In this document: positions 1 through 8,980 of the stretch, one piece after another | Layout: each line of letters begins with the position of its first letter | How positions within the stretch are numbered: position 1 is the stretch's first letter | Assembly (NCBI RefSeq): GCF_014640635.1 | Contig: NZ_BMHI01000005.1 | Location: 310,001 to 374,000, forward strand | Direction of reading: 5' to 3' | DNA: 64,000 bases | From: Flexivirga endophytica | Lineage (GTDB): Bacteria; Actinomycetota; Actinomycetes; Actinomycetales; Dermatophilaceae | The notes under the pieces: generated by a model | What the model saw: only the letters and a program-made list of their open reading frames with translations | Databases searched by the model: none | What the model was told of the DNA's origin: nothing | Made by a program: the position numbers and the translations under genes

Positions 1-705
1 CAGCGCCACGATCTTGGCATCCTTGACGCCGGAGAAGTCGGCGTGCCCGGTGGCCGCGGCGACGACAGTGCCGATCACCATGCCGATCAGGATCGACAGC
101 CGGGAGATCGCGCCCTGGAAGAGCCGGCTGATCAGCACGATGATCAGCAGGGTCAGCCCGGCATACCCGATGTTCGTCGGTGACCCGAAGTCCTTGGCGC
201 CGGAGTCACCACCCATGCACCAGGTGAACGCGGTCGGCATCAGTGAAGCGCCGATCACCGTGATGATCGAGCCGGTCACCACGGCGGGGAAGAACCGCAC
301 GATCTTCGCGAAGTATGTCGAGGCGATGACACCGACGATGCCGGCGACGATGATCGCACCGAGCACCGGCCGGACGCCGTCCTTGCTGGCGATCGACACC
401 ATGGTCGAAACGCTCGCGAAGGACACGCCTTGCACTATCGGCAATCGGCTGCCGACCGGGCCGATGCCGAGCGTCTGCAACAGGGTCGCGAGGCCGCTGA
501 TGAACAGGCCGGCGGTGACGAGCAACGCGACGTCGGACGTCTTGAGATGCGCGGCTCCGCCGATGATGATGGGTGGGGCGATCACTCCGCCATACATCGT
601 GAGGATGTGTTGGGTTCCGTAGATCAGCAAACGGCCGGGGCCATACATGGTGTCCTCGGGCCGGCCCTGATACTTCGAATTGCCCTCGCGTCGTAGGAGT
701 TTCAC
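1..705 (-). CDS. NCS2-family nucleobase permease (xanthine/uracil/urate type), N-terminal part
   Basis: Integral membrane proton symporter for a purine or pyrimidine base. The gene runs off the left edge, so 235 of roughly 450 residues are visible. The reverse strand translates to MKLLRREGNSKYQGRPEDTM followed by the NCS2 signature QHILTMYGGVIAPP (residues 32-45) and the substrate-site motif QGVSFA (92-97). At least five hydrophobic helices follow. The GTG start at 705 is supported by a GAGGTGA ribosome site about 6 nt upstream. It is divergent from ispG. Substrate (xanthine, uracil or urate) cannot be decided because the second half, with the other signature motif, is outside the window. The family call is secure; the substrate is not. 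Confidence 0.85.
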   Translation of the reverse strand, partial: MKLLRREGNSKYQGRPEDTMYGPGRLLIYGTQHILTMYGGVIAPPIIIGGAAHLKTSDVALLVTAGLFISGLATLLQTLGIGPVGSRLPIVQGVSFASVSTMVSIASKDGVRPVLGAIIVAGIVGVIASTYFAKIVRFFPAVVTGSIITVIGASLMPTAFTWCMGGDSGAKDFGSPTNIGYAGLTLLIIVLISRLFQGAISRLSILIGMVIGTVVAAATGHADFSGVKDAKIVAL

Positions 706-944
706 GGCGCTCACCTCAGTGGTGTCTCAGCCCGGGGCTGTCCTGGGCGCCGTTCGGAACTATGGGTCGTCGTGGATGTGCAACGTTCATCGGTCCCACC
801 GTTTCATATCGTGGAAGATAAGTTTCGACACACGGAAGGGTGGCACGAGTCACATCGGCCGTCAACAGTTTGTTGAACATTGCGGGACGACCAGGCTGCA
901 CCATGGCCCGCGTGACCACGTTCGGATCGACGGGGCCGGCGAGT

Positions 945-950
945 CATACT
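945..950 (+). promoter_or_regulatory. -10 box for leaderless ispG transcript
   Basis: CATACT followed by 6 nt and the GTG at 957, so transcription would begin on the start codon. TTCGGA 18 nt upstream is a weak -35. Prediction from spacing only. Confidence 0.4.
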
Positions 951-956
951 GAAGGG

Positions 957-2117
957 GTGACTGTTTCTCTCGGTATGCCGAGCGCCCCGGCGCCGGTGCT
1001 CGCTCCTCGTCGCAAGTCTCGCAAGATCAAGGTCGGCAAGGTCGAGGTCGGCGGAGATGCTCCCATCTCGGTGCAGTCGATGTGCACCACACCGACCACT
1101 GACATCAACGCGACCCTGCAGCAGATCGCGGAGCTCACCGCGTCAGGCTGCGACATCGTGCGCGTTGCCTGTCCGAGTCAGGACGACGCCGACGCGCTTC
1201 CGGCGATCGCCAGGAAGTCGCAGATCCCGGTGATCGCCGACATCCACTTCCAGCCGAAGTACGTCTTCGCCGCGATCGACGCCGGCTGCGCGGCGGTCCG
1301 GGTCAACCCAGGCAACATCCGCAAGTTCGACGACCAGGTCAAGCAGATCGCTCAGGCAGCCAAGGACGCCGGCGTGTCGCTGCGCATCGGCGTCAACGCG
1401 GGCTCGCTCGACAAGCGACTGCTGGAGAAGTACGGCAAGCCGACGGCCGAGGCGCTCGTCGAGTCCGCGGTCTGGGAGGCGAGCCTCTTCGAGGAGCACG
1501 ACTTCCACGACTTCAAGATCTCGGTCAAGCACAACGACCCCGTCGTGATGGTTCGCGCCTACGAATTGCTGGCCGAGCGCGGCGACTGGCCGTTGCATCT
1601 CGGTGTCACCGAGGCCGGGCCGGCGTTCCAGGGCACCATCAAGTCGGCGACGGCGTTCGGCGCGCTGCTGTCCAAGGGCATCGGCGACACGATCCGCGTC
1701 TCGCTGTCGGCGCCGCCGGTCGAGGAGATCAAGGTCGGCAACCAGATCCTGCAGTCGCTCAACCTCAAGCCCCGCAAGCTCGAGATCGTTTCGTGCCCAT
1801 CGTGCGGCCGCGCCCAGGTCGACGTCTACACGCTCGCCGAGCAGGTGACCGCCGGCCTCGAGGGTATGACGGTGCCGCTGCGCGTCGCGGTCATGGGTTG
1901 CGTCGTCAACGGCCCGGGGGAGGCTCGGGAAGCTGACCTCGGTGTCGCGTCGGGCAACGGTAAGGGTCAGATCTTCGTCAAGGGTGAGGTCATCAAGACC
2001 GTCCCCGAAGCGCAGATCGTCGAGACCCTCATCGAGGAGGCCATGCGCATCGCCGACGAGATGGGTGAGCCCGTCGACGAGGACTCCGCCGGCAGCCCCA
2101 GCGTCACGGTCGGCTGA
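957..2117 (+). CDS. ispG: 4-hydroxy-3-methylbut-2-en-1-yl diphosphate synthase (IspG/GcpE)
   Basis: Cytosolic [4Fe-4S] enzyme that reductively opens MEcPP to HMBPP, the penultimate step of the MEP isoprenoid pathway. It has 386 residues, the normal length for the short actinobacterial form. The N-terminal TIM-barrel domain carries VQSMCTT and VNAGSLDKR. The iron-sulfur ligands are Cys280 and Cys283 in CPSCGR and Cys315 in [10 protein letters not shown]. The reading frame is open upstream to 840, but the GTG at 957 gives MTVSLGMP, matching the family N terminus (mycobacterial GcpE begins MTVGLGMP). It sits 6 nt after a -10-like CATACT, suggesting a leaderless mRNA. The DUF4081-GNAT gene that usually follows ispG in actinobacteria is here at 8981, separated by about 7 kb of other genes. 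Confidence 0.97.
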   Translation: MTVSLGMPSAPAPVLAPRRKSRKIKVGKVEVGGDAPISVQSMCTTPTTDINATLQQIAELTASGCDIVRVACPSQDDADALPAIARKSQIPVIADIHFQPKYVFAAIDAGCAAVRVNPGNIRKFDDQVKQIAQAAKDAGVSLRIGVNAGSLDKRLLEKYGKPTAEALVESAVWEASLFEEHDFHDFKISVKHNDPVVMVRAYELLAERGDWPLHLGVTEAGPAFQGTIKSATAFGALLSKGIGDTIRVSLSAPPVEEIKVGNQILQSLNLKPRKLEIVSCPSCGRAQVDVYTLAEQVTAGLEGMTVPLRVAVMGCVVNGPGEAREADLGVASGNGKGQIFVKGEVIKTVPEAQIVETLIEEAMRIADEMGEPVDEDSAGSPSVTVG

Positions 2118-2426
2118 GCCGACCTCGAGGCGTCGGACGGTCAGCAGCAGGGCAGCGTGGCGATGACCGCCCCGGCGGCGAACCCGCGTCGGATCCGATC
2201 CCGGTCAGGACGTCGCCGTCGACGGCTCGGCATGCGTCGTAGTTGCTGAATTGTCGTCATACACAAAGGTTTCCGCGTATCGACGGTGCCGCACTCACCC
2301 CACGGTGCGCAGCGGATCCCCCGTAGGTGGGAACGCGGGGATCAGTCAGCACGTCCCTGTCGAGGTGCCGCGAGACCGCCCCGTGCCGCGGCAGCAGATA
2401 CCCTGCGCCCAGGGAAGGGAGACCCC
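2118..2426. other. 309-nt intergenic region
   Basis: No convincing gene. It holds one octamer copy (CGTCATAC near 2257), a 7-bp inverted repeat GATCCCC/GGGGATC (2315-2321 and 2337-2343), and a candidate -10 TACCCT at 2399-2404 that would start the 2427 mRNA about 16 nt upstream of its ATG. Short open frames here have no family resemblance or ribosome site. Confidence 0.5.
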
Positions 2427-3161
2427 ATGTCACAGCAACCGCCGACGTCCGACGGCAACAATCCGTATCAGTCACCGCAGCAGCCCTACGGCCAGCAACC
2501 GCAGCCACCCAATGGGCAGGCACAGCAGCCCTACGGCCAGCAACCGCAGCCACCCTATGGGCAGGCACAGCAGCCCTACAGCCAGCAACCGCAGCCCTAC
2601 GGCCAGGCGCAGCCTGCCTACGGACAGCAGTCGTACGGGCCGGGACCCCAGCAGAGCTACGGCTATCAGCAGCAGCCCTACGGTCAGGCGCCCTACGGCA
2701 CGCCTGCTTATCCCGGAGTCGTGCCGAAGGCACCGCTGTCACAACCGGCCCGCATGATCGGTTGGGCCGCCGCCGCTATCGGCGTCCTGGCGATCATCGG
2801 CTGCTTCGGCGCCTGGGTCACCGCCGATTTCGGCTTCATGCACATCTCGATGAACGGCTTCGGCCAGGTCGCGGGCTCCAGTGAGTCCGCCGACGACGTC
2901 AAGGACGGCGTGCTGGTGGCCATCTTCGCCGCCATCGTCATCGTGTTCGGCATCATCCGGGGACTCGGGAAGATCGCACTGGCCGCCGCGATCGTCATCG
3001 TCGTGATGGGTGTGTTCAGTCTCGCGACCACGATCTACGACGTCAGCGACGTGAGCAGCAACGTGTCCGGCGGGAGCGTCGGCTGGGGACTCTGGCTCTG
3101 CCTCATCGCATCGATCGGCATCCTGGTCGCCGGCATCGTCGGCATCGTCAAGCGGAAGTAG
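2427..3161 (+). CDS. membrane protein with Gln/Pro/Tyr-rich repeat N terminus
   Basis: Function unknown. The 244-residue protein starts MSQQPPTSDGNN. Its first ~90 residues are a low-complexity Q/P/Y/G segment with QQPYGQQPQPP-type repeats, presumably cytoplasmic, a tail common in actinobacterial membrane proteins. Four hydrophobic segments follow (starting at about residues 109, 155, 176 and 212), and the chain ends in the basic VGIVKRK. The ATG at 2427 is preceded by AGGGAAGGGA 6 nt away. The frame is open further upstream, but there is no better start. The repeat segment is encoded by a near-perfect 45-bp tandem DNA repeat. The 3' end overlaps the convergent DUF2867 gene by 14 nt. Confidence 0.8.
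   Translation: MSQQPPTSDGNNPYQSPQQPYGQQPQPPNGQAQQPYGQQPQPPYGQAQQPYSQQPQPYGQAQPAYGQQSYGPGPQQSYGYQQQPYGQAPYGTPAYPGVVPKAPLSQPARMIGWAAAAIGVLAIIGCFGAWVTADFGFMHISMNGFGQVAGSSESADDVKDGVLVAIFAAIVIVFGIIRGLGKIALAAAIVIVVMGVFSLATTIYDVSDVSSNVSGGSVGWGLWLCLIASIGILVAGIVGIVKRK
2478..2592 (+). repeat. 45-bp tandem repeat inside the Q/P/Y-rich coding segment
   Basis: Two 45-bp units (2478-2522 and 2523-2567) differ at a single base (A or T at unit position 34, changing Asn to Tyr). A partial, more diverged third unit runs from 2568. They encode repeats of the QQPYGQQPQPP type in frame, so copy-number change would lengthen the tail without a frameshift. Confidence 0.85.
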
Positions 3162-3816
3162 GCGTCCGGACGGCACCGTCGAGCGGGACGTCGCGCCAGT
3201 CGCGCTCGATCATGCGCAACATGGCCGGGTAGACGAGCGTACGGCGGAACGGCTGTATGCCGGCAAGGTAAACCCGTCCCAACGTGCCGTTCGGTTTGAC
3301 GAGGACCGTCATTTGCGCTGTCCAGCAACCGGATTCGGTCTTCACCCAGCCAAGGTGCAACACCCCGTGGCAGGTCGCGTTGGCGAGCTCGGCGGCGAAT
3401 TCGTGCCGCAACAGGTAGACGGACGTGAACGGCAGACGGGTGAAGTCCGGTCCGATCGGTGCGTCCGCCATGTCGTCGGGGAGCCGGGCGTTAAGCGACG
3501 GCACCCGTATCCCTACGCCCTTCTGCGGGTCATCCCACCGCAGCAGTCTTCCGAGGTTCCACCGCACCGAACACACCAGGCGCACCAGCGGGGGAGCGCC
3601 GTGGTCGCCGGTGCCGCCGGCGAACATGTCGGCCAACAGGGGCAGGTCGTCGGGGCCGCCCGGCGTGGGTAGTTGCCAGACGTCGAAAACCTCGAAGTCG
3701 CCGGCGATCTCGTGGATGCGCCACGGCCTTTCCAGGAACTCGCCGCGTCGGAGTAATCGGCCGCGCGGCTCGCTCGCCGGGATGGGATGCAGGCGTCTTG
3801 CTCGTGGTGTCGTCAT
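3148..3816 (-). CDS. DUF2867 domain protein
   Basis: A 222-residue soluble protein that I assign to DUF2867, a family of unknown biochemical role often found in actinobacteria. Visible features are the N-terminal HEIAGDFEVFDVWQLPTPGG segment and a central LLRWDDP. A C-terminal half, including LGWVKTESGCWTAQMTVLVK, resembles a small ligand-binding beta-barrel ending in a short amphipathic helix. The reading frame extends upstream to 3999. I prefer the ATG at 3816, which gives MTTPRARRLHPIP, because the upstream part is low-complexity and would cross the divergent kinase promoter. No strong ribosome site is visible. Its end overlaps the convergent membrane-protein gene. It faces away from the sensor kinase. 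Confidence 0.65.
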   Translation of the reverse strand: MTTPRARRLHPIPASEPRGRLLRRGEFLERPWRIHEIAGDFEVFDVWQLPTPGGPDDLPLLADMFAGGTGDHGAPPLVRLVCSVRWNLGRLLRWDDPQKGVGIRVPSLNARLPDDMADAPIGPDFTRLPFTSVYLLRHEFAAELANATCHGVLHLGWVKTESGCWTAQMTVLVKPNGTLGRVYLAGIQPFRRTLVYPAMLRMIERDWRDVPLDGAVRTPTSA

Positions 3817-3925
3817 GTCAGCCAGGCTGCCGCTCGGCGAGTGAGCGGACCTCCCTCGCAGGGATGCTCGGTATCCCTCTTTCGGGGGAACCGGTCCTGC
3901 CGGCCACGTGACAGCATGGGGCGAC

Positions 3926-5059
3926 ATGAGGCGAGGGACACGTGGTGCGGCATACCTCGTGCTGGGTGCTGCCGGTGCCGCCCTGATCGGCTGGCTCATC
4001 TACGCGTTCACCATCTCGGTGCAGAACACCACCGGACGCGACCGGGTGTTCGTCATCACGCTGGCGGGCGTCGCGATCGCTGTAGCCGCCATCATCCTGC
4101 TCAGCCCGCCGGTGCGCGATGCCGAAGTCGCCATGGCACGTCCGCTGCTCGGCGTGAGCCTGCCGCCGGTCCGTGACCGGCATTCCTGGGCGAGTCGCTG
4201 GCGGGGAGCCGCCTGGGCCGGTTTGGTCCTGGTGGTCGGTGCGCTCGCCGCGGTCCTGTTGCTCGCCGGCGTCCCTGCCGGCGTTGGACTGGCGGTGGAC
4301 GGTGCGGAGCACCCCGTCCAGCTGCTTTGGCGACTCCCGCTGGGGATCGCATTGGTTCTCGGATCTTTTGCTATCCAAGCGGTTTTCGGCTGGCTGCTGG
4401 CCGTGTCGGCACCGAAGGTGCTCGGGCCGACGCCTGCCGATCGACTCGCCCTGGCCGCGGATCGGGAGCGAGCGCTCGCCCGTAGCAACGAGTTGGCGCG
4501 CGAATTGCACGACACGATCGGCCACTCACTGACCGCGATCAGTGTGCAGGCGGAGGCCGGCTATGCGGTCGGGTTGTCCGACCCGCAGGTAGCCCATCGC
4601 GCCCTGGAACGCATCAGTGCAACCGCTGCCGCGGCACTGGAGGAGCTGGACAGTGTGCTCGGCAGCCTGCGCAGCGGACCGCGTGGTCGTTCCGCCGCGG
4701 ACCTGGAAGGCCTGGTGCATGCGGCTGCCACCGAGGAGCCGTCGGTGCTGGAGCTGATCGGCGACTGGGACGCCCTGCCGGACTCCTCGAGCGGTGAGGT
4801 CTTCCGCATCGTCCAGGAAGGTCTGACGAATGCGGTCAAACACGGCCGCGGCGCGGCGCGCGTGCGCGTGTCCGTCCGATCGGATGTGAGCGTGACGATC
4901 ACCAATGCCGTTGCGCGGCAGCGCAATTCGCGCGATCGGGAGCATCGTGGGATTGTCGGTCTGCGGGAACGTATGACGCTGGTGGGCGGCACCATCGAGG
5001 CCGGACCCACCTCCGACGGAAGGGAATGGAAGCTGTGTGCCCGTCTACCGACTCGATGA
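3926..5059 (+). CDS. sensor histidine kinase (NarL/DesK-type, HisKA_3)
   Basis: Membrane sensor of a two-component system. In the 377 residues I see about four N-terminal hydrophobic segments (roughly residues 10-160), then the dimerisation/phosphoacceptor helix ARELHDTIGHS with His195 as the autophosphorylation site. A HATPase domain with EGLTNAVKHG (N box) and GIVGLRERM (G box) follows. The ATG at 3926 follows GGGGCGAC; an in-frame GTG at 3908 is the alternative. The stop codon overlaps the start of the response-regulator gene (ATGA at 5056-5059), so the pair is translationally coupled. The stimulus is unknown: the sensor region is short and membrane-embedded, with no PAS or large extracellular domain, which suggests an envelope or membrane cue. 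Confidence 0.93.
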   Translation: MRRGTRGAAYLVLGAAGAALIGWLIYAFTISVQNTTGRDRVFVITLAGVAIAVAAIILLSPPVRDAEVAMARPLLGVSLPPVRDRHSWASRWRGAAWAGLVLVVGALAAVLLLAGVPAGVGLAVDGAEHPVQLLWRLPLGIALVLGSFAIQAVFGWLLAVSAPKVLGPTPADRLALAADRERALARSNELARELHDTIGHSLTAISVQAEAGYAVGLSDPQVAHRALERISATAAAALEELDSVLGSLRSGPRGRSAADLEGLVHAAATEEPSVLELIGDWDALPDSSSGEVFRIVQEGLTNAVKHGRGAARVRVSVRSDVSVTITNAVARQRNSRDREHRGIVGLRERMTLVGGTIEAGPTSDGREWKLCARLPTR

Positions 5060-5751
5060 TCAGCGGTCCGGCCGAAGAACGGCCATCAGCACAAGATCCG
5101 ACGCAACGACGAGGAACCAGTCCTCACGTCAGGGTGCTGGTCGCCGATGACGACGAGATGGTCCGTGACGGATTCGTCGCGATCCTCAGCGCGCAACCCG
5201 ACATCGAAGTCGTCGGCTCCGCCGACGACGGGGTCAGCGCACTCCAGGAGGCTCGTGCCCATCGGCCTGATGTGGTGGTCATGGATGTCCGCATGCCCCG
5301 GTTGGACGGTATCGAGGCGACGCGCCGCTTGCTGATCGAGCCCGGTGCGCCGAAGATCCTGGTCGTCACGACCTTCGAGCACGACTCCTATGTGTATGAC
5401 GCCCTGGTCGCCGGCGCACACGGTTTCCTGCTGAAGCGATCCGGTGCGCAACAACTCGTCTCCGCCGTTCGTGCTCTCGCCCGCATGGACGTCGTGCTCT
5501 TCCCCGAGTCGATCCGTGAGCTGGTCGAGGCGCGCGCGAAGCGTGACCGGCACCTGCCGCGCCTGACCGAGCGGGAGCAGGACGTGCTGCGGCTGCTCGC
5601 CCGCGGTATGACCAACGCTGAGATCGCCGACGAGCTCTTCCTCGGGGTGCAGACCGTCAAGTCGCACGTCACGACGCTGCTCGCCAAACTGCAGGTCCGG
5701 GACCGGACCCAAGCCGTCATCGCGGCATACGAGAGCGGTTTCGTCGACTGA
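5056..5751 (+). CDS. LuxR/NarL-family response regulator
   Basis: Partner of the upstream kinase. The 231 residues comprise a receiver domain (acidic pocket ADDDE, phosphoacceptor Asp77 in VVMDVRMPRLDG, conserved Lys in LLKRSG) and a C-terminal LuxR-type helix-turn-helix from about residue 165 (LTEREQDVLRLLARGMTNAE, then VKSHV). The ATG at 5056 overlaps the kinase stop codon. This leaves a ~26-residue disordered N-terminal extension before HVRVLVADD, which is longer than usual, so an internal start is possible. Target genes are not evident. The next gene, the alpha/beta hydrolase at 5794, has its own -10 box and could be a target, but no operator is recognisable. Confidence 0.94.
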   Translation: MISGPAEERPSAQDPTQRRGTSPHVRVLVADDDEMVRDGFVAILSAQPDIEVVGSADDGVSALQEARAHRPDVVVMDVRMPRLDGIEATRRLLIEPGAPKILVVTTFEHDSYVYDALVAGAHGFLLKRSGAQQLVSAVRALARMDVVLFPESIRELVEARAKRDRHLPRLTEREQDVLRLLARGMTNAEIADELFLGVQTVKSHVTTLLAKLQVRDRTQAVIAAYESGFVD

Positions 5752-5781
5752 CCGTCGCGGCGTCGTGCCGCAGCGGTTGAT

Positions 5782-5787
5782 TACGCT
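5782..5787 (+). promoter_or_regulatory. -10 box, leaderless start of the 5794 gene
   Basis: TACGCT, 6 nt, then the GTG at 5794; no useful -35 is visible. Confidence 0.45.
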
Positions 5788-5793
5788 GCGGGA

Positions 5794-7623
5794 GTGACCA
5801 GCCGCGACCCGTCCGTGGAGGTCGGCGGCGCAGCAGGGTTCAGCCCGGTCGCCGACCATGACGTCGTGACCGACGAAGCGTCCACGGACCAAGCGTCCAT
5901 CGACGAGGCGTCCATCGATGGGGCGTCCACCGACGAGCCCAATTTCTTTCAGCGCTTCCTGACCCGGCGCTCGGTGGCCGGCCTCGTACTCGGCTGGCTG
6001 GCGTTGCTGGCCAGCTTCGCGCCCAGCCTGTTGCCGCGCCCGTGGGCCGTTCAGGCAGCCGCGTCCGCACTGTCGGCCATCACCGGTTATGCCGTGGGCA
6101 CGCTGCTCGGCTCGGTGGCGACGGTCGTGTTCGGCTGGCTCGGAGTCCGGGTGATCGTCTCGGATCACCGGCACCGGACCCGCGTGCACGTCGTGCTCTG
6201 GACACTCGCCGCCGCCATCACCGTCGCTCTCTGGTTCGCCGGTTATCGGGGCCGTCGGCACAGCGCCCTGCTGGTTGACCTGCCGGCGCCCTCGCTGCTG
6301 AGCGACGCGCTCTCCCTGGTCGCGGCGGTCGCATTGACCGCGGTCCTGATGACCATCATCTGGACCGTGCGCAGCGTCTTCCGCGCATCACGCTTCGTGC
6401 TCGGCTTCGCGCTCCCCAAACCGGTGGCCGGGCTGTTGGCGGTCTGTCTCCTGGCGGGATCGGTGACTTGGCTGACCCGTAGCGTGATCGCGGTCAAGGG
6501 CCTGGAAGCCTTGTCCGCCTCCGCATCGCAGGTCAATGACGACCCGCCGGACTGGCTGCGCGCGCCGGCCTCGCCGCTGGTGTCCGGCAGCCCGGGCTCG
6601 ACGCAACCGTGGGACGACCTCGGCCGCGAGGGCCAGATCTACACGGCACACGCACCGGACCCGGCCGCGATCTCCTCGATCACCGGACGGGACGCCAAAC
6701 GTCCGATCCGGCTGTATGCCGCCCCGGAGACCGGGGACGTCGACCCCCACGAGCTGGTGCAGGCGATCGTGAAGGAGATCCGGCGCACCGGTGCGCTGGA
6801 TCGCAAGTACCTCAATGTGGTGGGCACGACCGGAAGCGGCTGGGTCGACGAGTACAACGTCCGGACCGTGGAGGCGTTGACCGACGGCCACGTGGCGACG
6901 GTGGCGGTGCAGTACTCTTTCCTGCCCAGCGTCGTGCAGTTCCTGACCAACCGCACGCTTCCGGCGCAGGTCGGCGGCGAGCTCGTGCGCACCGTGCGCG
7001 CTCTGATCGACCGGCGGCCGGCCGCCGAGCGCCCGAAGTTGCTGCTCTCCGGCGAGTCGCTCGGTGCACTGAGCACAGAGGCCGCCTTCAGTCGCGCCGA
7101 CCAGGTGCTGCCGGCCGTCGACGGTGCGCTGTGGAGCGGCACCCCCAACTCCACACCGCTCTGGCGTTCGCTCACCGCGAGTCGGCAGCGGGGCAGCCCG
7201 CAGGTGGCGCCAGTCATCGACAACGGTCGCAATTTCCGTTTCGCGGGCAACCCGCAGCAGATCCGACACGACGCCTACGGTCGGCCGTTGGGGGAGTGGA
7301 GCCACCCACGGGTCCTCTTCATGCAGCACCCCTCGGACCCGATCGTCTGGTGGGACACGTCGCTGATCTACCGGCAGCCCGCCTGGACGCGCGAGCGCGC
7401 GGGCCACGACGTCGACAAGGACCTCACGTGGTACCCACTGATCACCTTCTGGCTGACCACTGTCGACCTCGTCTCCGCGAACTCCTCGACCGGCGGGCAC
7501 GGCCACCGCTACCGCGCCGAACTCATCGACGGTTGGGCTGCGGTGCTCGGCGTGAGCGTGAGCACCGCCGAGAAGGCCGCGATCGTCAGCTCGGTGGAGT
7601 CACTCGACCCGGACGGGGAGTGA
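5794..7623 (+). CDS. membrane alpha/beta-hydrolase (Abhydrolase_9-type)
   Basis: A 609-residue membrane protein of the DUF2319/Abhydrolase_9 type. The N-terminal ~45 residues are an acidic low-complexity tail with repeated TDEAS/IDEAS units. Five or so transmembrane helices follow (about residues 60-235, including RPWAVQAAASALSAITGY), then a cytoplasmic or periplasmic alpha/beta-hydrolase domain. The nucleophile elbow GESLGAL places Ser422 as nucleophile; GHDVDKDLTWYP lies near the C terminus. The substrate is unknown; lipids or esters are guesses from the fold. GTG at 5794 lies 6 nt after TACGCT, indicating a leaderless mRNA. It follows the two-component genes by 42 nt. Confidence 0.85.
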   Translation: MTSRDPSVEVGGAAGFSPVADHDVVTDEASTDQASIDEASIDGASTDEPNFFQRFLTRRSVAGLVLGWLALLASFAPSLLPRPWAVQAAASALSAITGYAVGTLLGSVATVVFGWLGVRVIVSDHRHRTRVHVVLWTLAAAITVALWFAGYRGRRHSALLVDLPAPSLLSDALSLVAAVALTAVLMTIIWTVRSVFRASRFVLGFALPKPVAGLLAVCLLAGSVTWLTRSVIAVKGLEALSASASQVNDDPPDWLRAPASPLVSGSPGSTQPWDDLGREGQIYTAHAPDPAAISSITGRDAKRPIRLYAAPETGDVDPHELVQAIVKEIRRTGALDRKYLNVVGTTGSGWVDEYNVRTVEALTDGHVATVAVQYSFLPSVVQFLTNRTLPAQVGGELVRTVRALIDRRPAAERPKLLLSGESLGALSTEAAFSRADQVLPAVDGALWSGTPNSTPLWRSLTASRQRGSPQVAPVIDNGRNFRFAGNPQQIRHDAYGRPLGEWSHPRVLFMQHPSDPIVWWDTSLIYRQPAWTRERAGHDVDKDLTWYPLITFWLTTVDLVSANSSTGGHGHRYRAELIDGWAAVLGVSVSTAEKAAIVSSVESLDPDGE

Positions 7624-7699
7624 CCTGCACGGGCGCGCAGACCTCGGTCGGAGCACTTCACACGGGCCGGTTGTCAGTAATACGTGCGACAGTGCTCGT

Positions 7700-8296
7700 A
7701 TGTCGGAAACGGGCGTCCGGCCGAGCTACCGGACCCAACTGCTCACTGCTGACACGTGGCCGGACTTCGCGGCGCTCGTGGAGGCCAACAACGGAGTCTG
7801 GGGTGGTTGTTGGTGCATGGGATTCCATCCGGAGGGGCTCTCCAGGGACAGCGCGGAGCGCAACCGCGACGCCAAGCACGCACTCGTGCGGGTGGGCTCC
7901 GTTCACCAGGTTCTCGTCTATGACGGGGCTGACTGCGTCGGCTGGTGCCAGTTCGGAACGCCATCTGAGCTCCCGAACGTCCTGAACCGGCGGACCTACG
8001 AGAAGGACGTCGTCGAGCTGCCGGCGTGGCGCATTGGCTGCATCTTCACCGGCAAGGGGCATCGGGAGGCCGGGGTGTCCCGGGCAGCGGTGTGCGCCGC
8101 ATTGGAGGAGATCGGCCGCCGCGGCGGAGGGGTCGTCGAGGCCTACCCCGAGCAGGTCGAGGGCCGCGGTCCGCAACGCGGGTCCTATCTGCACACCGGC
8201 CCGGAGACGCTCTTCGCCGATCTCGGCTTCGAGCGGGACCGCAAGATCGCCAAGTGGCGGTGGGTCATGCGCCGCGGGGTCGACCCGTCGCGCTGA
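7700..8296 (+). CDS. GNAT-family N-acetyltransferase
   Basis: A 198-residue predicted acetyl-CoA-dependent N-acetyltransferase. It has a characteristic VWGGCWCMGF N-terminal motif seen in one actinobacterial GNAT subgroup, a YDGADCVGWCQFG strand and IGCIFTGKGHREAGVSRA as the acetyl-CoA-binding region. It ends with a typical ADLGFERDRKIAKW segment. The acceptor is unknown. The ATG at 7700 is preceded by the weak -10-like GACAGT at 6 nt. The 3' end overlaps the convergent DUF402 gene by 32 nt, so both genes share terminal coding sequence on opposite strands. Confidence 0.8.
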   Translation: MSETGVRPSYRTQLLTADTWPDFAALVEANNGVWGGCWCMGFHPEGLSRDSAERNRDAKHALVRVGSVHQVLVYDGADCVGWCQFGTPSELPNVLNRRTYEKDVVELPAWRIGCIFTGKGHREAGVSRAAVCAALEEIGRRGGGVVEAYPEQVEGRGPQRGSYLHTGPETLFADLGFERDRKIAKWRWVMRRGVDPSR

Positions 8297-8897
8297 CATC
8301 CGTGTCCGCCAGCCGACGCAACCACAGCGCGCCGGCGTCGCCGAACGGTCCGCGGTGTTCGCGCAGCGCTTCGAACACCACACGCGCCTCGGCCTCGGCG
8401 CCGCGAACGACGTCGTCCGGATAGCCGAATGCCCGCTGATGGTCGAGGAATTCGTCCTCGTCGTCGACGAAGAGGAAGCCGTTCGCTCGCTGCACGATGT
8501 CCAGGTCGAGATCGATCATCGTCACCCGCCAGCCGCCGTCCTCGGTGCGTGACCAGACCGGCGGGGTCGTGATGTCGACATAGACGACGACCTGTTCCGC
8601 TGCCAGCAGGTGCTTATAGGCCTCGCCCAGCACCGGGCCGGGCTTGATGCCGCGTCCGGTCGGCGCGTTGAACGCCGGGGTGTTGCCGCCTGCCGGAAAG
8701 AGCGAGACCGAGTCGCACTCGAGGTCGAATGCGGCGCCCGGTCGCTCGAAGTGGGTGCCCTGCGGGTAGCCCACCCAGCAGCCGTGTTGATCGACACCGA
8801 GCAGGGTCCCGTAGCTCTGCCAGTGCGAAGTGTCGTCCCATTTGCGGAAGTCGGTGTGCACGAGTGCACCGCAGTCGGAGGCCGTGGGAAGAGTCAT
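8265..8897 (-). CDS. DUF402 domain protein
   Basis: A 210-residue protein with the DUF402 core: YVDITTPP, VTMIDLDLDIV and the acidic FLFVDDEDEFLDHQ followed by GYPDDVV. This core resembles the metal-binding nucleotide phosphatase fold described for DUF402 proteins, so an NTP/NDP phosphatase role is plausible but unproven. The start is the ATG at 8897 or the adjacent GTG at 8900. TACAGT at 8906-8911 lies 5 nt from the GTG and 8 nt from the ATG, so leader length is essentially zero. It overlaps the 3' end of the preceding GNAT gene tail to tail and is divergent from the next acetyltransferase. Confidence 0.78.
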   Translation of the reverse strand: MTLPTASDCGALVHTDFRKWDDTSHWQSYGTLLGVDQHGCWVGYPQGTHFERPGAAFDLECDSVSLFPAGGNTPAFNAPTGRGIKPGPVLGEAYKHLLAAEQVVVYVDITTPPVWSRTEDGGWRVTMIDLDLDIVQRANGFLFVDDEDEFLDHQRAFGYPDDVVRGAEAEARVVFEALREHRGPFGDAGALWLRRLADTDVSATGRPRGA

Positions 8898-8980
8898 CAC
8901 CCGGCACTGTAGCGAGGGACACGACGAATCGATCAGCGGTTTTCGGTGTGCGCGGCACCGGTCGGTGCGAGGCTGGTGTC

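Noticed and set aside
2251-2757. Overlapping open frames on both strands with Arg/Ser/Ala repeats.
   Set aside because: They arise from the 45-bp repeat of the 2427 gene read in other frames.
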